Source of the DNA: Brucella pecoris
Lineage (GTDB): Bacteria > Pseudomonadota > Alphaproteobacteria > Rhizobiales > Rhizobiaceae
Length of the DNA: 64,000 nt
Reading direction: 5' to 3'
NCBI RefSeq assembly: GCF_006376675.1
Contig: NZ_VEWK01000011.1
Coordinates: 1-64,000, forward strand
The notes under the pieces are model-generated. The model did no database searches, was not told the DNA's origin, and saw only the letters and a list, made by a program, of their open reading frames with translations. The stretch's first letter is position 1. Each line of letters starts with the position of its first letter. Shown here in pieces: positions 19,201 through 28,322 of this stretch. A program made the position numbers and the translations under genes.

Positions 19201-19953
19201 ATGAACAATCGTTATGGAAATCTTGCTGCCTGGGTCTATCATCTGGACAAGCCCGTGGGGCGTTCTTTCGGCGATGTCGAACTTTATCGTGATTTGCTGG
19301 GCAGCGCTTCCGGCCCTGTTCTGGAACCTGCGGTCGGCAATGGGCGTATGCTCGTTTCGCTACTCGAAGCGGGGTTTGAGGTGTACGGCTTTGATACTTC
19401 GCCAGAAATGCTTGCCTATTGCGAGACCGCCTGTAGCACGCGCGGCTTGAAGGCCAATCTCAGTCAGCAAAGCTTTTCCGATTTCACATTCGACAGAACA
19501 TTTTCTGCCGTCATCGTTCCCGCTGGCTCGATCCAACTCGTGACCGACACAAAAGAAGCCCTCGCGGTTCTGCGCCGGTTCCATGATGTGTTGAATGTGG
19601 GTGGACGCCTCATTCTCGATCTGGATTCCATCCGCTGGCTCAGTGCTCCCGCGGACGCGATGCGGCATTGGGAGGACGGCGACGATATGCTGACGTTGCA
19701 GGAAGAGCGGCTGGAGACAGATTTTGCAAACCAGACGACGACCTCCCTGCTACGTTATGAACAGTGGAACAACGGCAAGCTCCTCAACACCGAAATCGAA
19801 ACCTTTACCCTCCGTTTCTGGGGTATAGGGGAAATGGAACTTGCTCTGCGTGCCGCCGGTTTCCAATCCTTGAAGGTGCACGCCGGATATGAGCGCGATG
19901 GCGCCATTACCCCGGACAGCGAAATATTCACTTTTGAGGCTCTGAAAGGCTGA
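19201..19953 (+). CDS. Class I SAM-dependent methyltransferase
   Basis: The 250-residue protein has SAM motif I as VLEPAVGNGRM (40-50), an acidic residue D65 in YGFDTSP at the end of strand 2, and a motif IV-like region followed by GGRLILDLDS. The substrate cannot be inferred. GGGGCGGAGTAA stands just before the ATG. It sits alone between the ftsZ terminator and a hairpin, so it is probably its own transcription unit inserted between ftsZ and lpxC rather than a part of the cell-wall pathway. Confidence 0.85.
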   Translation: MNNRYGNLAAWVYHLDKPVGRSFGDVELYRDLLGSASGPVLEPAVGNGRMLVSLLEAGFEVYGFDTSPEMLAYCETACSTRGLKANLSQQSFSDFTFDRTFSAVIVPAGSIQLVTDTKEALAVLRRFHDVLNVGGRLILDLDSIRWLSAPADAMRHWEDGDDMLTLQEERLETDFANQTTTSLLRYEQWNNGKLLNTEIETFTLRFWGIGEMELALRAAGFQSLKVHAGYERDGAITPDSEIFTFEALKG

Positions 19954-19957
19954 ATGC

Positions 19958-19990
19958 CACGCTTTTTGTAATGTGGCGTTAAAAAGCGTG
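19958..19990 (+). terminator. Stem-loop after the methyltransferase gene
   Basis: A perfect 10-bp stem CACGCTTTTT/AAAAAGCGTG has a 13-base loop and is followed by ATTTTG. An alternative overlapping stem, AATGCCAC/GTGGCGTT (19953-19982), is mutually exclusive with it. The T tract lies partly within the stem, so it could terminate either strand. It begins 4 bp after the stop codon. Confidence 0.5.
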
Positions 19991-20190
19991 ATTTTGTTCA
20001 AGTCACGCAAATTATTATTTTAATCGAAACGGGATATGGTTCGGGCAGCACAAGTTTGTGAAACCCCTGTATTCCCTGTCGCAATTTTAGCTATATCTAT
20101 CCATATAGACGCAAAGAATTGCAAAATGGGCTGTGTTGAAATTTTGTTTGAACGGCCTGCATCCATTTTATTCAGCAGATTGGAACTGTC
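19991..20190 (+). promoter_or_regulatory. lpxC upstream region with AT-rich palindrome
   Basis: This AT-rich stretch contains CTATAT-ctatcc-ATATAG (20091-20108), about 85 bp before the lpxC start. CTATAT also fits an alphaproteobacterial -10 box, but no convincing -35 was found 17 bp upstream. Confidence 0.3.
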
Positions 20191-21129
20191 TTGAGCGCTT
20201 ATCAAAAGACAATTGGTCGTGCGGTCACGCTTTCAGGCGTTGGCGTTCATGGCGGAGCTCCGGCTTCGGCGACATTTTTTCCAGCCGATGCTGATACGGG
20301 CATTGTCTTCCAGCGTTCCGACATGAAGGGCAGCGCACCAGAGGTACGCGCCCACGTTTCGCAGATCGGTGCAACGGATCTCTGCACATCGCTTGGGCCG
20401 AAAGAATCCAAGATTGATACGGTCGAACACCTGATGGCGGCAATCGCCGCATTGGGCATCGACAACCTTGTCGTGGAAGTCGATGGCCCGGAAGTTCCCA
20501 TTCTCGACGGTACTTCTGCGCGCTTTATCGAAGCTTTCGATGAGGCGGGTATCGTCACGCAGGAAGCAAAGCGCCGCTTTATCCGCATTCTGAAAACGGT
20601 TCGGGTTGAGGCCGGAGGTTCCTGGGGGGAGTTCCGTCCATTCGCCGGTACACGATTTGAGGTCGAAATCGACTTCGAGTGCCCGCTGATCGGGCGGCAG
20701 AAATTTGCTGATGACGTGGATGAAGCGGCCTTTCGCAAGGAGCTTTCCACCGCGCGCACGTTCGGTTTCATGAAGGATGTGGAACGTCTATGGGCTTCGG
20801 GCCATGCGCTTGGCTCTTCGCTCGACAATTCGCTTGTCATCGGTGACGATAACTCGGTTATCAATCCGGGTGGCCTGCGTTTCAAGGATGAGTTCGTTCG
20901 CCACAAGACACTCGATGCTGTCGGTGATCTGGCTCTGGCCGGACTTCCGTTCATCGGCTGTTTCCGCTCTTATCGCAGCGGTCACAGACTGAACGCCGAA
21001 ACGGTGAAGGCGCTGCTGTCGGACAAGACTGCATTCGACATTGTTGAGGCTTCCGGTGTCCGTCGGAATTCCAGGGCGTCGGATTTCGTTACTGTGAAGC
21101 CGAATATCGCCGCTCCATGGGCGCTCTAA
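20191..21129 (+). CDS. lpxC: UDP-3-O-acyl-N-acetylglucosamine deacetylase LpxC
   Basis: LpxC is the zinc-dependent cytoplasmic enzyme that commits UDP-3-O-acyl-GlcNAc to lipid A synthesis. The 312-residue protein starts with a TTG and shows the SGVGVHGG segment (15-22), the zinc ligands H80 (TVEH), H238 and D242 (HKTLD), and the catalytic H265. LpxC commonly lies near ftsZ at the end of dcw clusters; here a methyltransferase gene intervenes. Confidence 0.95.
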   Translation: MSAYQKTIGRAVTLSGVGVHGGAPASATFFPADADTGIVFQRSDMKGSAPEVRAHVSQIGATDLCTSLGPKESKIDTVEHLMAAIAALGIDNLVVEVDGPEVPILDGTSARFIEAFDEAGIVTQEAKRRFIRILKTVRVEAGGSWGEFRPFAGTRFEVEIDFECPLIGRQKFADDVDEAAFRKELSTARTFGFMKDVERLWASGHALGSSLDNSLVIGDDNSVINPGGLRFKDEFVRHKTLDAVGDLALAGLPFIGCFRSYRSGHRLNAETVKALLSDKTAFDIVEASGVRRNSRASDFVTVKPNIAAPWAL

Positions 21130-21558
21130 CTTCTTCTATTTCAAGCATAATCTTATCGATCCTCGTTTCACTCTGGTCGGATTATGCTCTAAAATCAGCC
21201 AAGAAATAAGTGTGTATCGGCGCATGGCCTTAATTGGGCCGTGTTCGCCGGTTCACCTCGCAATTGAGTCGGTGCGCCGTGTCTGCGGTGGATTGATCGG
21301 GGAGTATCTACCCATACGGGTGGTCAATACCGGGGACAATTCACACTGGTTACGCGTTTCGATACGCCGTCCGGCGCATTTCAGACCACTAGGCGATTGC
21401 CGATTTCTCTCGCATGTGGTTTATGGACGGCCAAAACAGCGTCAGCTATGTTCGTACATTCGCTGAAGCTGAATGATTTGTATGGATGGAGCCGCCGTGC
21501 AGTGTTAGAAGCACGCAACTCCAAACAGGAATGACGCTGCCAGAAGGCCGGAGACCGC
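21130..21558. other. 429-bp intergenic region lpxC-bamD
   Basis: Apart from the palindromic repeat at 21144-21188, I see no convincing gene. A short open frame on the + strand (21212-21466) starts at an alternative codon, has no family resemblance I recognise and no clear Shine-Dalgarno, so I do not call it. The region presumably contains the bamD promoter. Confidence 0.5.
21144..21188. repeat. Dispersed palindromic intergenic repeat, copy B
   Basis: The perfect 9-bp arms AGCATAATC and GATTATGCT enclose a degenerate core (cctcgtttcactctggtcg). It lies 15 bp after the lpxC stop. Its outer arms differ from the other copies, but length and layout agree. Confidence 0.65.
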
Positions 21559-22422
21559 ATGACGAGTTTCAAATTCAAGGGTGTGACGAAAACCGCGCTG
21601 CTGACTGGCGCTATCGCCGTTCTTATCCCGCTCGCCGGTTGTGCCAGCAAGGACGACGACATCGATCTCACCAAATATGTCGAGACGATCGATCCAGCCG
21701 ACAAACTCTACAATGAAGGCCTCGCCAATCTGGATGCAGGCCGCCTCGATGAAGCTGCGAAGAAGTTCGCCGCCGTCGACCGCCAGCATCCCTACACGGA
21801 ATGGGCACGCAAGTCGCTCGTGATGGCTGCCTTCACCAACTACCGCAAGGGCAATTACGAAGAAGCGATCTCGATGGCGAAGCGTTACAACACGCTTTAC
21901 CCGACTTCGCCTGAATCCGCTTATGCCTACTACATCATCGGTCTTTCCTACTTCCGCCAGATCCCTGACGTGACCCGTGACCAGGCTGCAAGCCGCCGCG
22001 CAATCGCTGCGATGCAGGAAGTCGTCGATCGCTTTCCGGATTCCGAATATACGGATGATGCCAAAGCCAAGATTCGCTTCGCCCGCGACCAGCTCGCCGG
22101 CAAGGAAATGCAGGTTGGCCGCTATTATCTGGAACGCAAGGAATATCTGGCAGCTATCAAGCGCTTCCGCGGCGTCGTGGAGGAATATTCCAACACCCGT
22201 CAGGTAGAAGAAGCGCTCGCTCGCCTCGTCGAAGCCTATTACGCACTTGGTCTGACGTCGGAAGCCCAGATGGCCGCCTCGGTACTCGGCAAGAACTATC
22301 CGGACAGCCAATGGTACAAGGACAGCTACAAGCTTCTGCAGAGCGGCGGTCTTCAGCCGCGCGAGAACGGCAATTCATGGCTGGCCAAGGCTTCGTCGCT
22401 CATCACCGGCGGCGGCTCATAA
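21559..22422 (+). CDS. bamD: Outer membrane assembly lipoprotein BamD
   Basis: BamD is an essential lipoprotein of the BAM complex that inserts beta-barrel proteins in the outer membrane. The 287-residue protein has a lipoprotein signal with lipobox LAGC, so the mature N terminus is Cys28, followed by tetratricopeptide-like repeats (for example LYNEGLANLDAGRLDEA at about 50-66) typical of BamD/ComL. recN follows 12 bp later, an arrangement common in Rhizobiales. Confidence 0.95.
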   Translation: MTSFKFKGVTKTALLTGAIAVLIPLAGCASKDDDIDLTKYVETIDPADKLYNEGLANLDAGRLDEAAKKFAAVDRQHPYTEWARKSLVMAAFTNYRKGNYEEAISMAKRYNTLYPTSPESAYAYYIIGLSYFRQIPDVTRDQAASRRAIAAMQEVVDRFPDSEYTDDAKAKIRFARDQLAGKEMQVGRYYLERKEYLAAIKRFRGVVEEYSNTRQVEEALARLVEAYYALGLTSEAQMAASVLGKNYPDSQWYKDSYKLLQSGGLQPRENGNSWLAKASSLITGGGS

Positions 22423-22434
22423 GCTGATTGTCAC

Positions 22435-24099
22435 ATGCTGTCGCACCTGTCGATCCGCGATATTGTTCTGATTGAAAGGCTCGACATCGAGTTCAAGACA
22501 GGCTTGTCCGTGCTTACCGGCGAAACCGGAGCGGGCAAGTCTATCCTGCTTGATTCGCTTTCGCTGGCGCTTGGTGCACGCGGCGATGCCTCCCTCGTGC
22601 GTCATGGTGCCGATCAGGGGCAGGTCACAGCGGTATTCGATGTGCCGGGTGGTCATCCGGCCCGACTTTTTCTTCGCGAAAATGGTTTTGACGACGATGG
22701 CGACGTTATTCTGCGTCGTTTGCAGATGGGCGATGGTCGCACGCGCGTCTTCATTAACGATCAGGCGGCGAGTGTCGCGCTTCTTCGCGATCTCGGACGC
22801 AGGCTGGTCGAAATTCATGGCCAGCATGACGACCGTGCGCTGATCGATACTGATCTTCACCGTACATTGCTGGATGCTTTTGGTGGTCTCGAGCAAGAGG
22901 CCGCAGTGGTTCGCGAGCGCCATAAAGCCTGGCGCGATGCGGAAACCGCACTTGCCAAGCATCGCGCCCGCGTCGAGCAGGCCGAGCGCGAAGGCGATTA
23001 CCTGCGTTCTTCGGTTGAAGAACTGACCAAGCTCGATCCGCAGCCCGGCGAAGAAGAAGAGCTCGCCGAACGTCGCGCAATCATGATGAAATCCGAAAAG
23101 ATCGCCGGTGACGTGAACGAAGCTGGCGAGTTGCTGTCGGGGCAGGGATCACCTGTACCGACGCTGGCGAGCCTCGTGCGCCGTCTGGAGCGCAAGATTC
23201 CGGAGGCACCGCATCTTCTGGAGCCGGTTTGCAAGGCAATCGATGAGGCGCTTAACAGTCTGGCTCTTGCGCAGGACGGCATAGATTATGCCATGCGCGA
23301 GATCGATTTCGATCCGCGCGTGCTGGAACAGGTGGAGGAGCGGCTCTTTGCTTTGCGCGCTGCCGCACGCAAATATTCTGTCGCGGTGGAGGGATTGCCT
23401 GCGCTGCGTGACAAGATGGATGCCGATCTTGCCGATCTCGATGCCGGGGCGGAAAAGCTCATCCAGCTTGAAAGTCAGGCGAGCGAAATGCGGGCGGCCT
23501 ATGACACTGCGGCGGCCAAGCTTTCCGGTTTACGCAAGGAGACGGCGGAGCATCTAAAGGCCGCCGTAATGGCCGAACTGCCGGCACTGAAGCTTGAGCG
23601 TGCTGAATTCATCGTTGAAATGACGACTGATGCGCAAGCGCGGGCGGCGGAAGGCATCGATACGGTTGAATACTGGGTGCGGACCAATCCGGGCACAAGG
23701 GCTGGTCCGATGATGAAGGTTGCTTCGGGCGGTGAGCTGTCGCGTTTCCTTCTGGCGCTGAAGGTGGCGCTTGCGGATCGCGGTTCGGCCCCGACGCTCG
23801 TATTCGATGAAATCGATACCGGCGTGGGCGGTGCGGTGGCAGATGCCATCGGGCAGCGCCTTGCACGGCTCTCCGGTCGCGTGCAGGTCCTTTCGGTCAC
23901 GCATGCGCCGCAGGTGGCAGCCCGTGCCTCCACACATTTCCTGATTGCCAAATCGGCAACCCATAAAGACCGGATGGCGACCTCGATCCGATCCATCGGG
24001 GTCGATGAGCGGCAGGAAGAGATTGCCCGTATGCTGGCCGGTGCCAGCATCACCGATGAAGCGCGTGCCGCTGCTGAGCGGTTACTGGCCGAGAATTGA
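22435..24099 (+). CDS. recN: DNA repair protein RecN
   Basis: RecN is an SMC-like ATPase acting in recombinational repair of double-strand breaks. The 554-residue protein has Walker A GETGAGKS (29-36), central coiled coil (about 150-370), the ABC signature SGGE (431-434) and Walker B LVFDEID (455-461). Length is normal for RecN. It shares a transcription direction and close spacing with bamD. A palindromic repeat begins right after the stop codon. Confidence 0.95.
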   Translation: MLSHLSIRDIVLIERLDIEFKTGLSVLTGETGAGKSILLDSLSLALGARGDASLVRHGADQGQVTAVFDVPGGHPARLFLRENGFDDDGDVILRRLQMGDGRTRVFINDQAASVALLRDLGRRLVEIHGQHDDRALIDTDLHRTLLDAFGGLEQEAAVVRERHKAWRDAETALAKHRARVEQAEREGDYLRSSVEELTKLDPQPGEEEELAERRAIMMKSEKIAGDVNEAGELLSGQGSPVPTLASLVRRLERKIPEAPHLLEPVCKAIDEALNSLALAQDGIDYAMREIDFDPRVLEQVEERLFALRAAARKYSVAVEGLPALRDKMDADLADLDAGAEKLIQLESQASEMRAAYDTAAAKLSGLRKETAEHLKAAVMAELPALKLERAEFIVEMTTDAQARAAEGIDTVEYWVRTNPGTRAGPMMKVASGGELSRFLLALKVALADRGSAPTLVFDEIDTGVGGAVADAIGQRLARLSGRVQVLSVTHAPQVAARASTHFLIAKSATHKDRMATSIRSIGVDERQEEIARMLAGASITDEARAAAERLLAEN

Positions 24100-24143
24100 G
24101 CATTTCCAGCAAAAGTGCGAAGCGGTTTTGCGTCGGATAATGC
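24100..24143. repeat. Dispersed palindromic intergenic repeat, copy C
   Basis: The outer arms GCATT and AATGC enclose CAAAAGTGCGAAGCGGTTTTG. It begins at the base after the recN stop codon, as REP-like elements often do. Confidence 0.75.
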
Positions 24144-24286
24144 GTACAAACAAAGAAATAGTGCACTCGTCTCCTGACACGACGCTGTCTGGGGATTTGC
24201 ATGTTCGTAATGTCGGGCCGATATAGGCGCGATGCCATTTCTTGGTTATGTTGAGCAAAATTGAATCAGCAGGTTTTGCTCCGCTT

Positions 24287-26449
24287 ATGTCCGATATTCC
24301 CGTCGAAAAACTGACCGAACCAGAAGCTGCTTCTGAACTGGAACGACTGGCGCGTGAAATTGCTCATCATGATGAGCTTTATCATGCCAATGATCGGCCA
24401 GAGATTTCGGATGCCGAATATGACGCGTTGAAGCGGCGCAACGATGCGATTGAAGCGCGTTTTCCGCATCTGGTACGAGCAGACAGCCCGTCCTTACGGG
24501 TCGGCACTGCGCCGATTTCCAAATTTGCGCAGATTGTCCATGCGCGCCCGATGCTTTCGCTGGGCAATGCGTTTTCGGACGAGGACGTCCGCGATTTCGT
24601 GGGCAGTGTCTATCGCTTCCTGGGGCATCTACCGGATAATTCCATCGCCTTTACCGCTGAACCGAAGATCGACGGACTCTCCATGTCGATCCGTTATGAG
24701 AACGGAATTCTGGTTAGCGGTGCGACGCGCGGGGACGGTACGACCGGTGAGAATGTGACGGCGAATATCCGCACTATCGCCGAAATTCCGAACAGACTTC
24801 CGGCTGGAGCGCCTTCTGTGGTTGAAGTGCGCGGCGAAGTCTATATGGCCAAGAGCGACTTCCTCGCGCTCAACGAGCAGATGGCGGCCGAAGGCAAGCA
24901 GACTTATGTGAACCCGCGCAACACGGCAGCAGGTTCGCTCCGCCAGCTCGACGCCAAGGTGACGGCGAGCCGCAAACTGAAATTCTTTGCCTATGCCTGG
25001 GGTGAAATGTCGGACATGCCTGCCGATACGCAGCATGGCATGGTTGAGATTTTCCGTGAATGGGGGTTCCCCGTCAATCCGTTGACGAAGCGACTTCACG
25101 GTGCAGACGAATTGCTCGCGCATTACCGTGCCATCGGTCTTGAGCGCGCCGAACTCGATTATGACATTGATGGTGTCGTTTATAAGGTTGATCGGCTCGA
25201 TCTGCAGACACGGCTTGGTTTCCGCTCGCGCAGCCCGCGATGGGCAATTGCGCATAAGTTTCCGGCAGAACAGGCTTTTACAAAGCTTCTGAAAATCGAC
25301 ATTCAGGTCGGACGTACCGGTGCGTTGACGCCGGTAGCGCGACTGGAGCCGATCACTGTTGGTGGGGTGGTCGTCACGAATGCGACGCTGCACAACGAGG
25401 ACTACATCAAGGGTATCGGCCTTAAGGGTGAGCGTATTCGCGCGGATGAGCATGACATTCGCGTTGGCGATACGGTCATCGTGCAGCGTGCAGGCGATGT
25501 CATCCCCCAGATTGTCGATGTTGTGCTGGAGAAGCGCCCGGATGATGCTGTGCCTTTCCATTTCCCCCATGAATGCCCGGTCTGTGGCAGCCATGCCGTG
25601 CGCGAAGAGGGCGAGGCGGTTTATCGCTGCACCGGCGGTCTGACCTGCGCTGCACAGGCAGTTGAGCGCATTCGCCATTTCGTATCGCGCAATGCGTTCG
25701 ATATTGAAGGTCTTGGTGAAAAACAGGTCGAGTTCTTTTTCCATGCCGAAGATGACAGCCTGAAGATCAAATCGCCTGCCGATATCTTCACGCTGCAAAA
25801 ACGACAGGCCGAATCGCCTCTGAAGAAACTCGAGAACATCGAAGGCTTCGGCGTGACTTCCGTGAAGAAGCTTTACGATGCGATCAATGACCGGCGCGAG
25901 ATTGCCCTGCATCGCTTTCTGTTTGGCCTGGGTATCCGTCATGTTGGCGAGGTGAATGCCAAGCGTTTTGCGCGCGCCTATCTATCTTACGCGGCGTTTG
26001 AAAAAGCTGCGCTGGAGGCTGTGCCGCCGAAAGAAGGCGACCGTACCGACAAGGGCAATGAAGCCTGGCAGGAGCTGATTGCGGTTGAAGGCATCGGTTC
26101 CATCGTTGCCGAAGCGGTCGTGGATTTCTATGCGGAGCCGCATAACGTGCAAGTACTGGCAGCTCTTCTTGCCGAAGTAACACCGCTCGATGAGGAGGCA
26201 CGTGTTGCCACCGGTTCGCCGGTCGAGGGCAAGACGGTCGTATTTACCGGCAGTCTGGAACGTATGTCGCGCGATGAGGCAAAGGCCATGGCCGAGCGCT
26301 ATGGGGCAAAGACAGCCGGGTCGGTATCGAAGAAGACCGATCTCGTGGTGGCCGGACCGGGAGCCGGTTCCAAACTCGCCAAGGCATCCGAGTTAGGCAT
26401 CGAAGTCATCGATGAAGACGCCTGGTTCACATTGGTCGGAGAAGAATAA
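24287..26449 (+). CDS. ligA: NAD-dependent DNA ligase LigA
   Basis: LigA seals nicks in replication and repair using NAD. From ATG 24287 it has 720 residues: the Ia and adenylation domains with the AMP-accepting lysine K127 in EPKIDGLS, the OB fold, the zinc finger with C430, C433, C448 and C454, helix-hairpin-helix repeats, and a C-terminal BRCT domain (about 640-720). The frame is open upstream to 24242, but ATG 24287 matches the MSDIPVEKL-type N terminus that I recall for Brucella. The stop overlaps the next start (TAATG). Confidence 0.96.
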   Translation: MSDIPVEKLTEPEAASELERLAREIAHHDELYHANDRPEISDAEYDALKRRNDAIEARFPHLVRADSPSLRVGTAPISKFAQIVHARPMLSLGNAFSDEDVRDFVGSVYRFLGHLPDNSIAFTAEPKIDGLSMSIRYENGILVSGATRGDGTTGENVTANIRTIAEIPNRLPAGAPSVVEVRGEVYMAKSDFLALNEQMAAEGKQTYVNPRNTAAGSLRQLDAKVTASRKLKFFAYAWGEMSDMPADTQHGMVEIFREWGFPVNPLTKRLHGADELLAHYRAIGLERAELDYDIDGVVYKVDRLDLQTRLGFRSRSPRWAIAHKFPAEQAFTKLLKIDIQVGRTGALTPVARLEPITVGGVVVTNATLHNEDYIKGIGLKGERIRADEHDIRVGDTVIVQRAGDVIPQIVDVVLEKRPDDAVPFHFPHECPVCGSHAVREEGEAVYRCTGGLTCAAQAVERIRHFVSRNAFDIEGLGEKQVEFFFHAEDDSLKIKSPADIFTLQKRQAESPLKKLENIEGFGVTSVKKLYDAINDRREIALHRFLFGLGIRHVGEVNAKRFARAYLSYAAFEKAALEAVPPKEGDRTDKGNEAWQELIAVEGIGSIVAEAVVDFYAEPHNVQVLAALLAEVTPLDEEARVATGSPVEGKTVVFTGSLERMSRDEAKAMAERYGAKTAGSVSKKTDLVVAGPGAGSKLAKASELGIEVIDEDAWFTLVGEE

Positions 26450-27153
26450 TGGCCCCGTTCAGCGGATTTGGTGAGAAAGCGATCCCGTTTCTGAAAGCTC
26501 TGGATTTTCACCAGAATCGCGAATGGTTCGTTGAGAACAAAGATCTTTTCGAACAGCAATTGAAGGAGCCGCTTGGCGATCTTGTGGACGAACTGACTGG
26601 TCGTTTCGAAAAGGCCGGTCTGCCGTTCAAGGGCGACCGGGTGAAATCGCAGTTCCGTATCAAACGCGATACGCGGTTTTCCAAGGACAAGGCACCCTAT
26701 AACCGCCACCTGTCTGCACTGTTGTCGCAATCTGGCACGAAATGGGATGAGAGCGGGTGCTTCTATGTCTGCATCGGCCTGCCGGGTGTCCGCGATTGCT
26801 ACGCTTGTGTTGCGTGGTGGGGGCCGAAAAAAGAACTGCTTCTGGCCATACGCACTTCTATTGCCGAGAAGCCGGAAGAATTTCGCGCCATGGTCGCGAA
26901 ACTCAAGAAAAACGGTTTGAAAATCAGTGATTATGACCGGCTGAAACGCACGCCACGTGGTTTCGAGGCCGTGACCGATGATGATCTGCTGGAAGCAATT
27001 CGCAATCGGCATTTTTCTGTGCGAATCGAAATCGATCCTGAAACGATTACCCGTGCCGATCTGGCAGATCGTCTTGTCGACTTTACCGAACGGGCTCGCC
27101 CGCTTGTGGACTGGATGCACAAAATCGAAAAGACCGTTCCGCAACAATCATGA
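26449..27153 (+). CDS. DUF2461 (TIGR02453) family protein
   Basis: A 234-residue protein of the DUF2461 family, whose function is unknown. The N terminus (FLKALDFHQNREWFVENKD) and FRIKRDTRFSKDKAPYNRH are typical of that family. The start overlaps the ligA stop by one base, so it is translationally coupled with ligA. No signal peptide or membrane segment is visible, so it is likely cytoplasmic. Confidence 0.85.
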   Translation: MAPFSGFGEKAIPFLKALDFHQNREWFVENKDLFEQQLKEPLGDLVDELTGRFEKAGLPFKGDRVKSQFRIKRDTRFSKDKAPYNRHLSALLSQSGTKWDESGCFYVCIGLPGVRDCYACVAWWGPKKELLLAIRTSIAEKPEEFRAMVAKLKKNGLKISDYDRLKRTPRGFEAVTDDDLLEAIRNRHFSVRIEIDPETITRADLADRLVDFTERARPLVDWMHKIEKTVPQQS

Positions 27154-27294
27154 TCGTTCATGAATACATCAGCAGGATTTATGAGTGATGCGCAAATGCG
27201 GCATCGCTGTTTAATAGTATGATTTTTTGGGAAATCATATTCCAACAGGCCGTAGAATTTCCTAGTTACTCTTCATTCGGAGGAGTGAATATTC

Positions 27295-28017
27295 GTGGAT
27301 CAGACTTTTCGGCCCGTAAGGGCTTCAGCGCGCGCCGATATTATTGACGGTGTCCGGCGCGGGCTTCCGCTTGTCGTTGCCGGGGCACCTTTTGGCCTGC
27401 TGTTCGGCGCGCTTGCAGTCGATAACGGATTGTCGCTCGCCGAAGCGGTATTCATGAGCTCCATCATCTATGCCGGTGCCAGCCAGATGGTCGGACTTGA
27501 TCTTTTCGGGCAGAATATCGCGCCGTGGATGATCGTCATGTCGATCTTCGCCGTCAATTTCCGGCATGTCCTTTACTCGGCGACCACGGGCCGGCGTATC
27601 CGTCACTTCAAGCTTTGGCAGAAGGCGCTCGCCTTTTTCGTTCTGGTGGACATCCAGTATGCGGAAGTGGAACAGCGGGCGGAAGCCGGAAAGCCGGTCA
27701 CCTTCGTCTGGTATATGGCCATCGGGCTCACATTCTATTTGACCTGGGTTCTCGAAGCGCTGATCGGTGGGCTGTTCGGCAATCTGATCACAAACCCCTA
27801 TGCCTTCGGCATCGATTTTCTGTTGCCGATCTATTTTCTTGGCATGGTGATGAGCTTCCGCCATCGGCAGAACTGGCTGCCGGTCGTCATCGTCAGTGCG
27901 ATTTCAGCAGTGGCCGCCTACAAGCTCGTAGGGTCTCCCTGGCACGTGTCACTGGGCGCACTCGGCGGCATTGTGCTTGCGGCGATTATTGCCAAGCCAC
28001 GCGAAGGGGAGGCGTAA
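27295..28017 (+). CDS. azlC: AzlC family branched-chain amino acid exporter, large subunit
   Basis: AzlC and AzlD form a two-component exporter of branched-chain amino acids. The 240-residue protein is polytopic and shows the family stretch VVAGAPFGLLFGALAVDNGLS (24-44, quoted in part here), SSIIYAGASQ and NFRHVLYSA. The start is a GTG preceded by GGAGGAG (27279-27285) with a 9-bp gap. azlD follows without spacing. Confidence 0.9.
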   Translation: MDQTFRPVRASARADIIDGVRRGLPLVVAGAPFGLLFGALAVDNGLSLAEAVFMSSIIYAGASQMVGLDLFGQNIAPWMIVMSIFAVNFRHVLYSATTGRRIRHFKLWQKALAFFVLVDIQYAEVEQRAEAGKPVTFVWYMAIGLTFYLTWVLEALIGGLFGNLITNPYAFGIDFLLPIYFLGMVMSFRHRQNWLPVVIVSAISAVAAYKLVGSPWHVSLGALGGIVLAAIIAKPREGEA

Positions 28018-28314
28018 ATGTCCACTACGATCTGGATCATTCTTGCAGGCGCGCTCTGCACTTACCTCACCCGTATTGGCGGGCATCTGGTCCTATCCAG
28101 GTTCAGCCGGGTGCATTATCGGGTGGAAGCGGCGCTCAACGCCGTGCCTGCGGCCGTTTTGACGGCCATTGTGGCCGCACCTGCTTCGGATCACGGCTGG
28201 CGCGAACTGCTCGTGCTTGCGGTCTGTATCGTGCTTTCGCTGCGGCTCAGCATGATGACCATGTTCTTTGCAGGCGTAGCGCTTTTGATCGCGCTACGCC
28301 ATTTCACCGTGTGA
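28018..28314 (+). CDS. azlD: AzlD family branched-chain amino acid exporter, small subunit
   Basis: The 98-residue membrane protein has three to four hydrophobic segments and the TYLTRIGG motif (14-21) typical of AzlD. Its ATG directly follows the azlC stop codon, so the two are certainly co-transcribed. It converges with the aminopeptidase gene 8 bp downstream, and no terminator is visible between them. Confidence 0.9.
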   Translation: MSTTIWIILAGALCTYLTRIGGHLVLSRFSRVHYRVEAALNAVPAAVLTAIVAAPASDHGWRELLVLAVCIVLSLRLSMMTMFFAGVALLIALRHFTV

Positions 28315-28322
28315 ATGCATTA

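Noticed and set aside
21212..21466. Open frame between lpxC and bamD (+ strand, 84 codons)
   Set aside because: Alternative start codon, no clear Shine-Dalgarno, no recognisable family, and Cys/Arg-rich composition typical of a chance frame.
27154..27294. Riboswitch or leader peptide before azlC
   Set aside because: No leader frame rich in branched-chain codons and no terminator hairpin were found.
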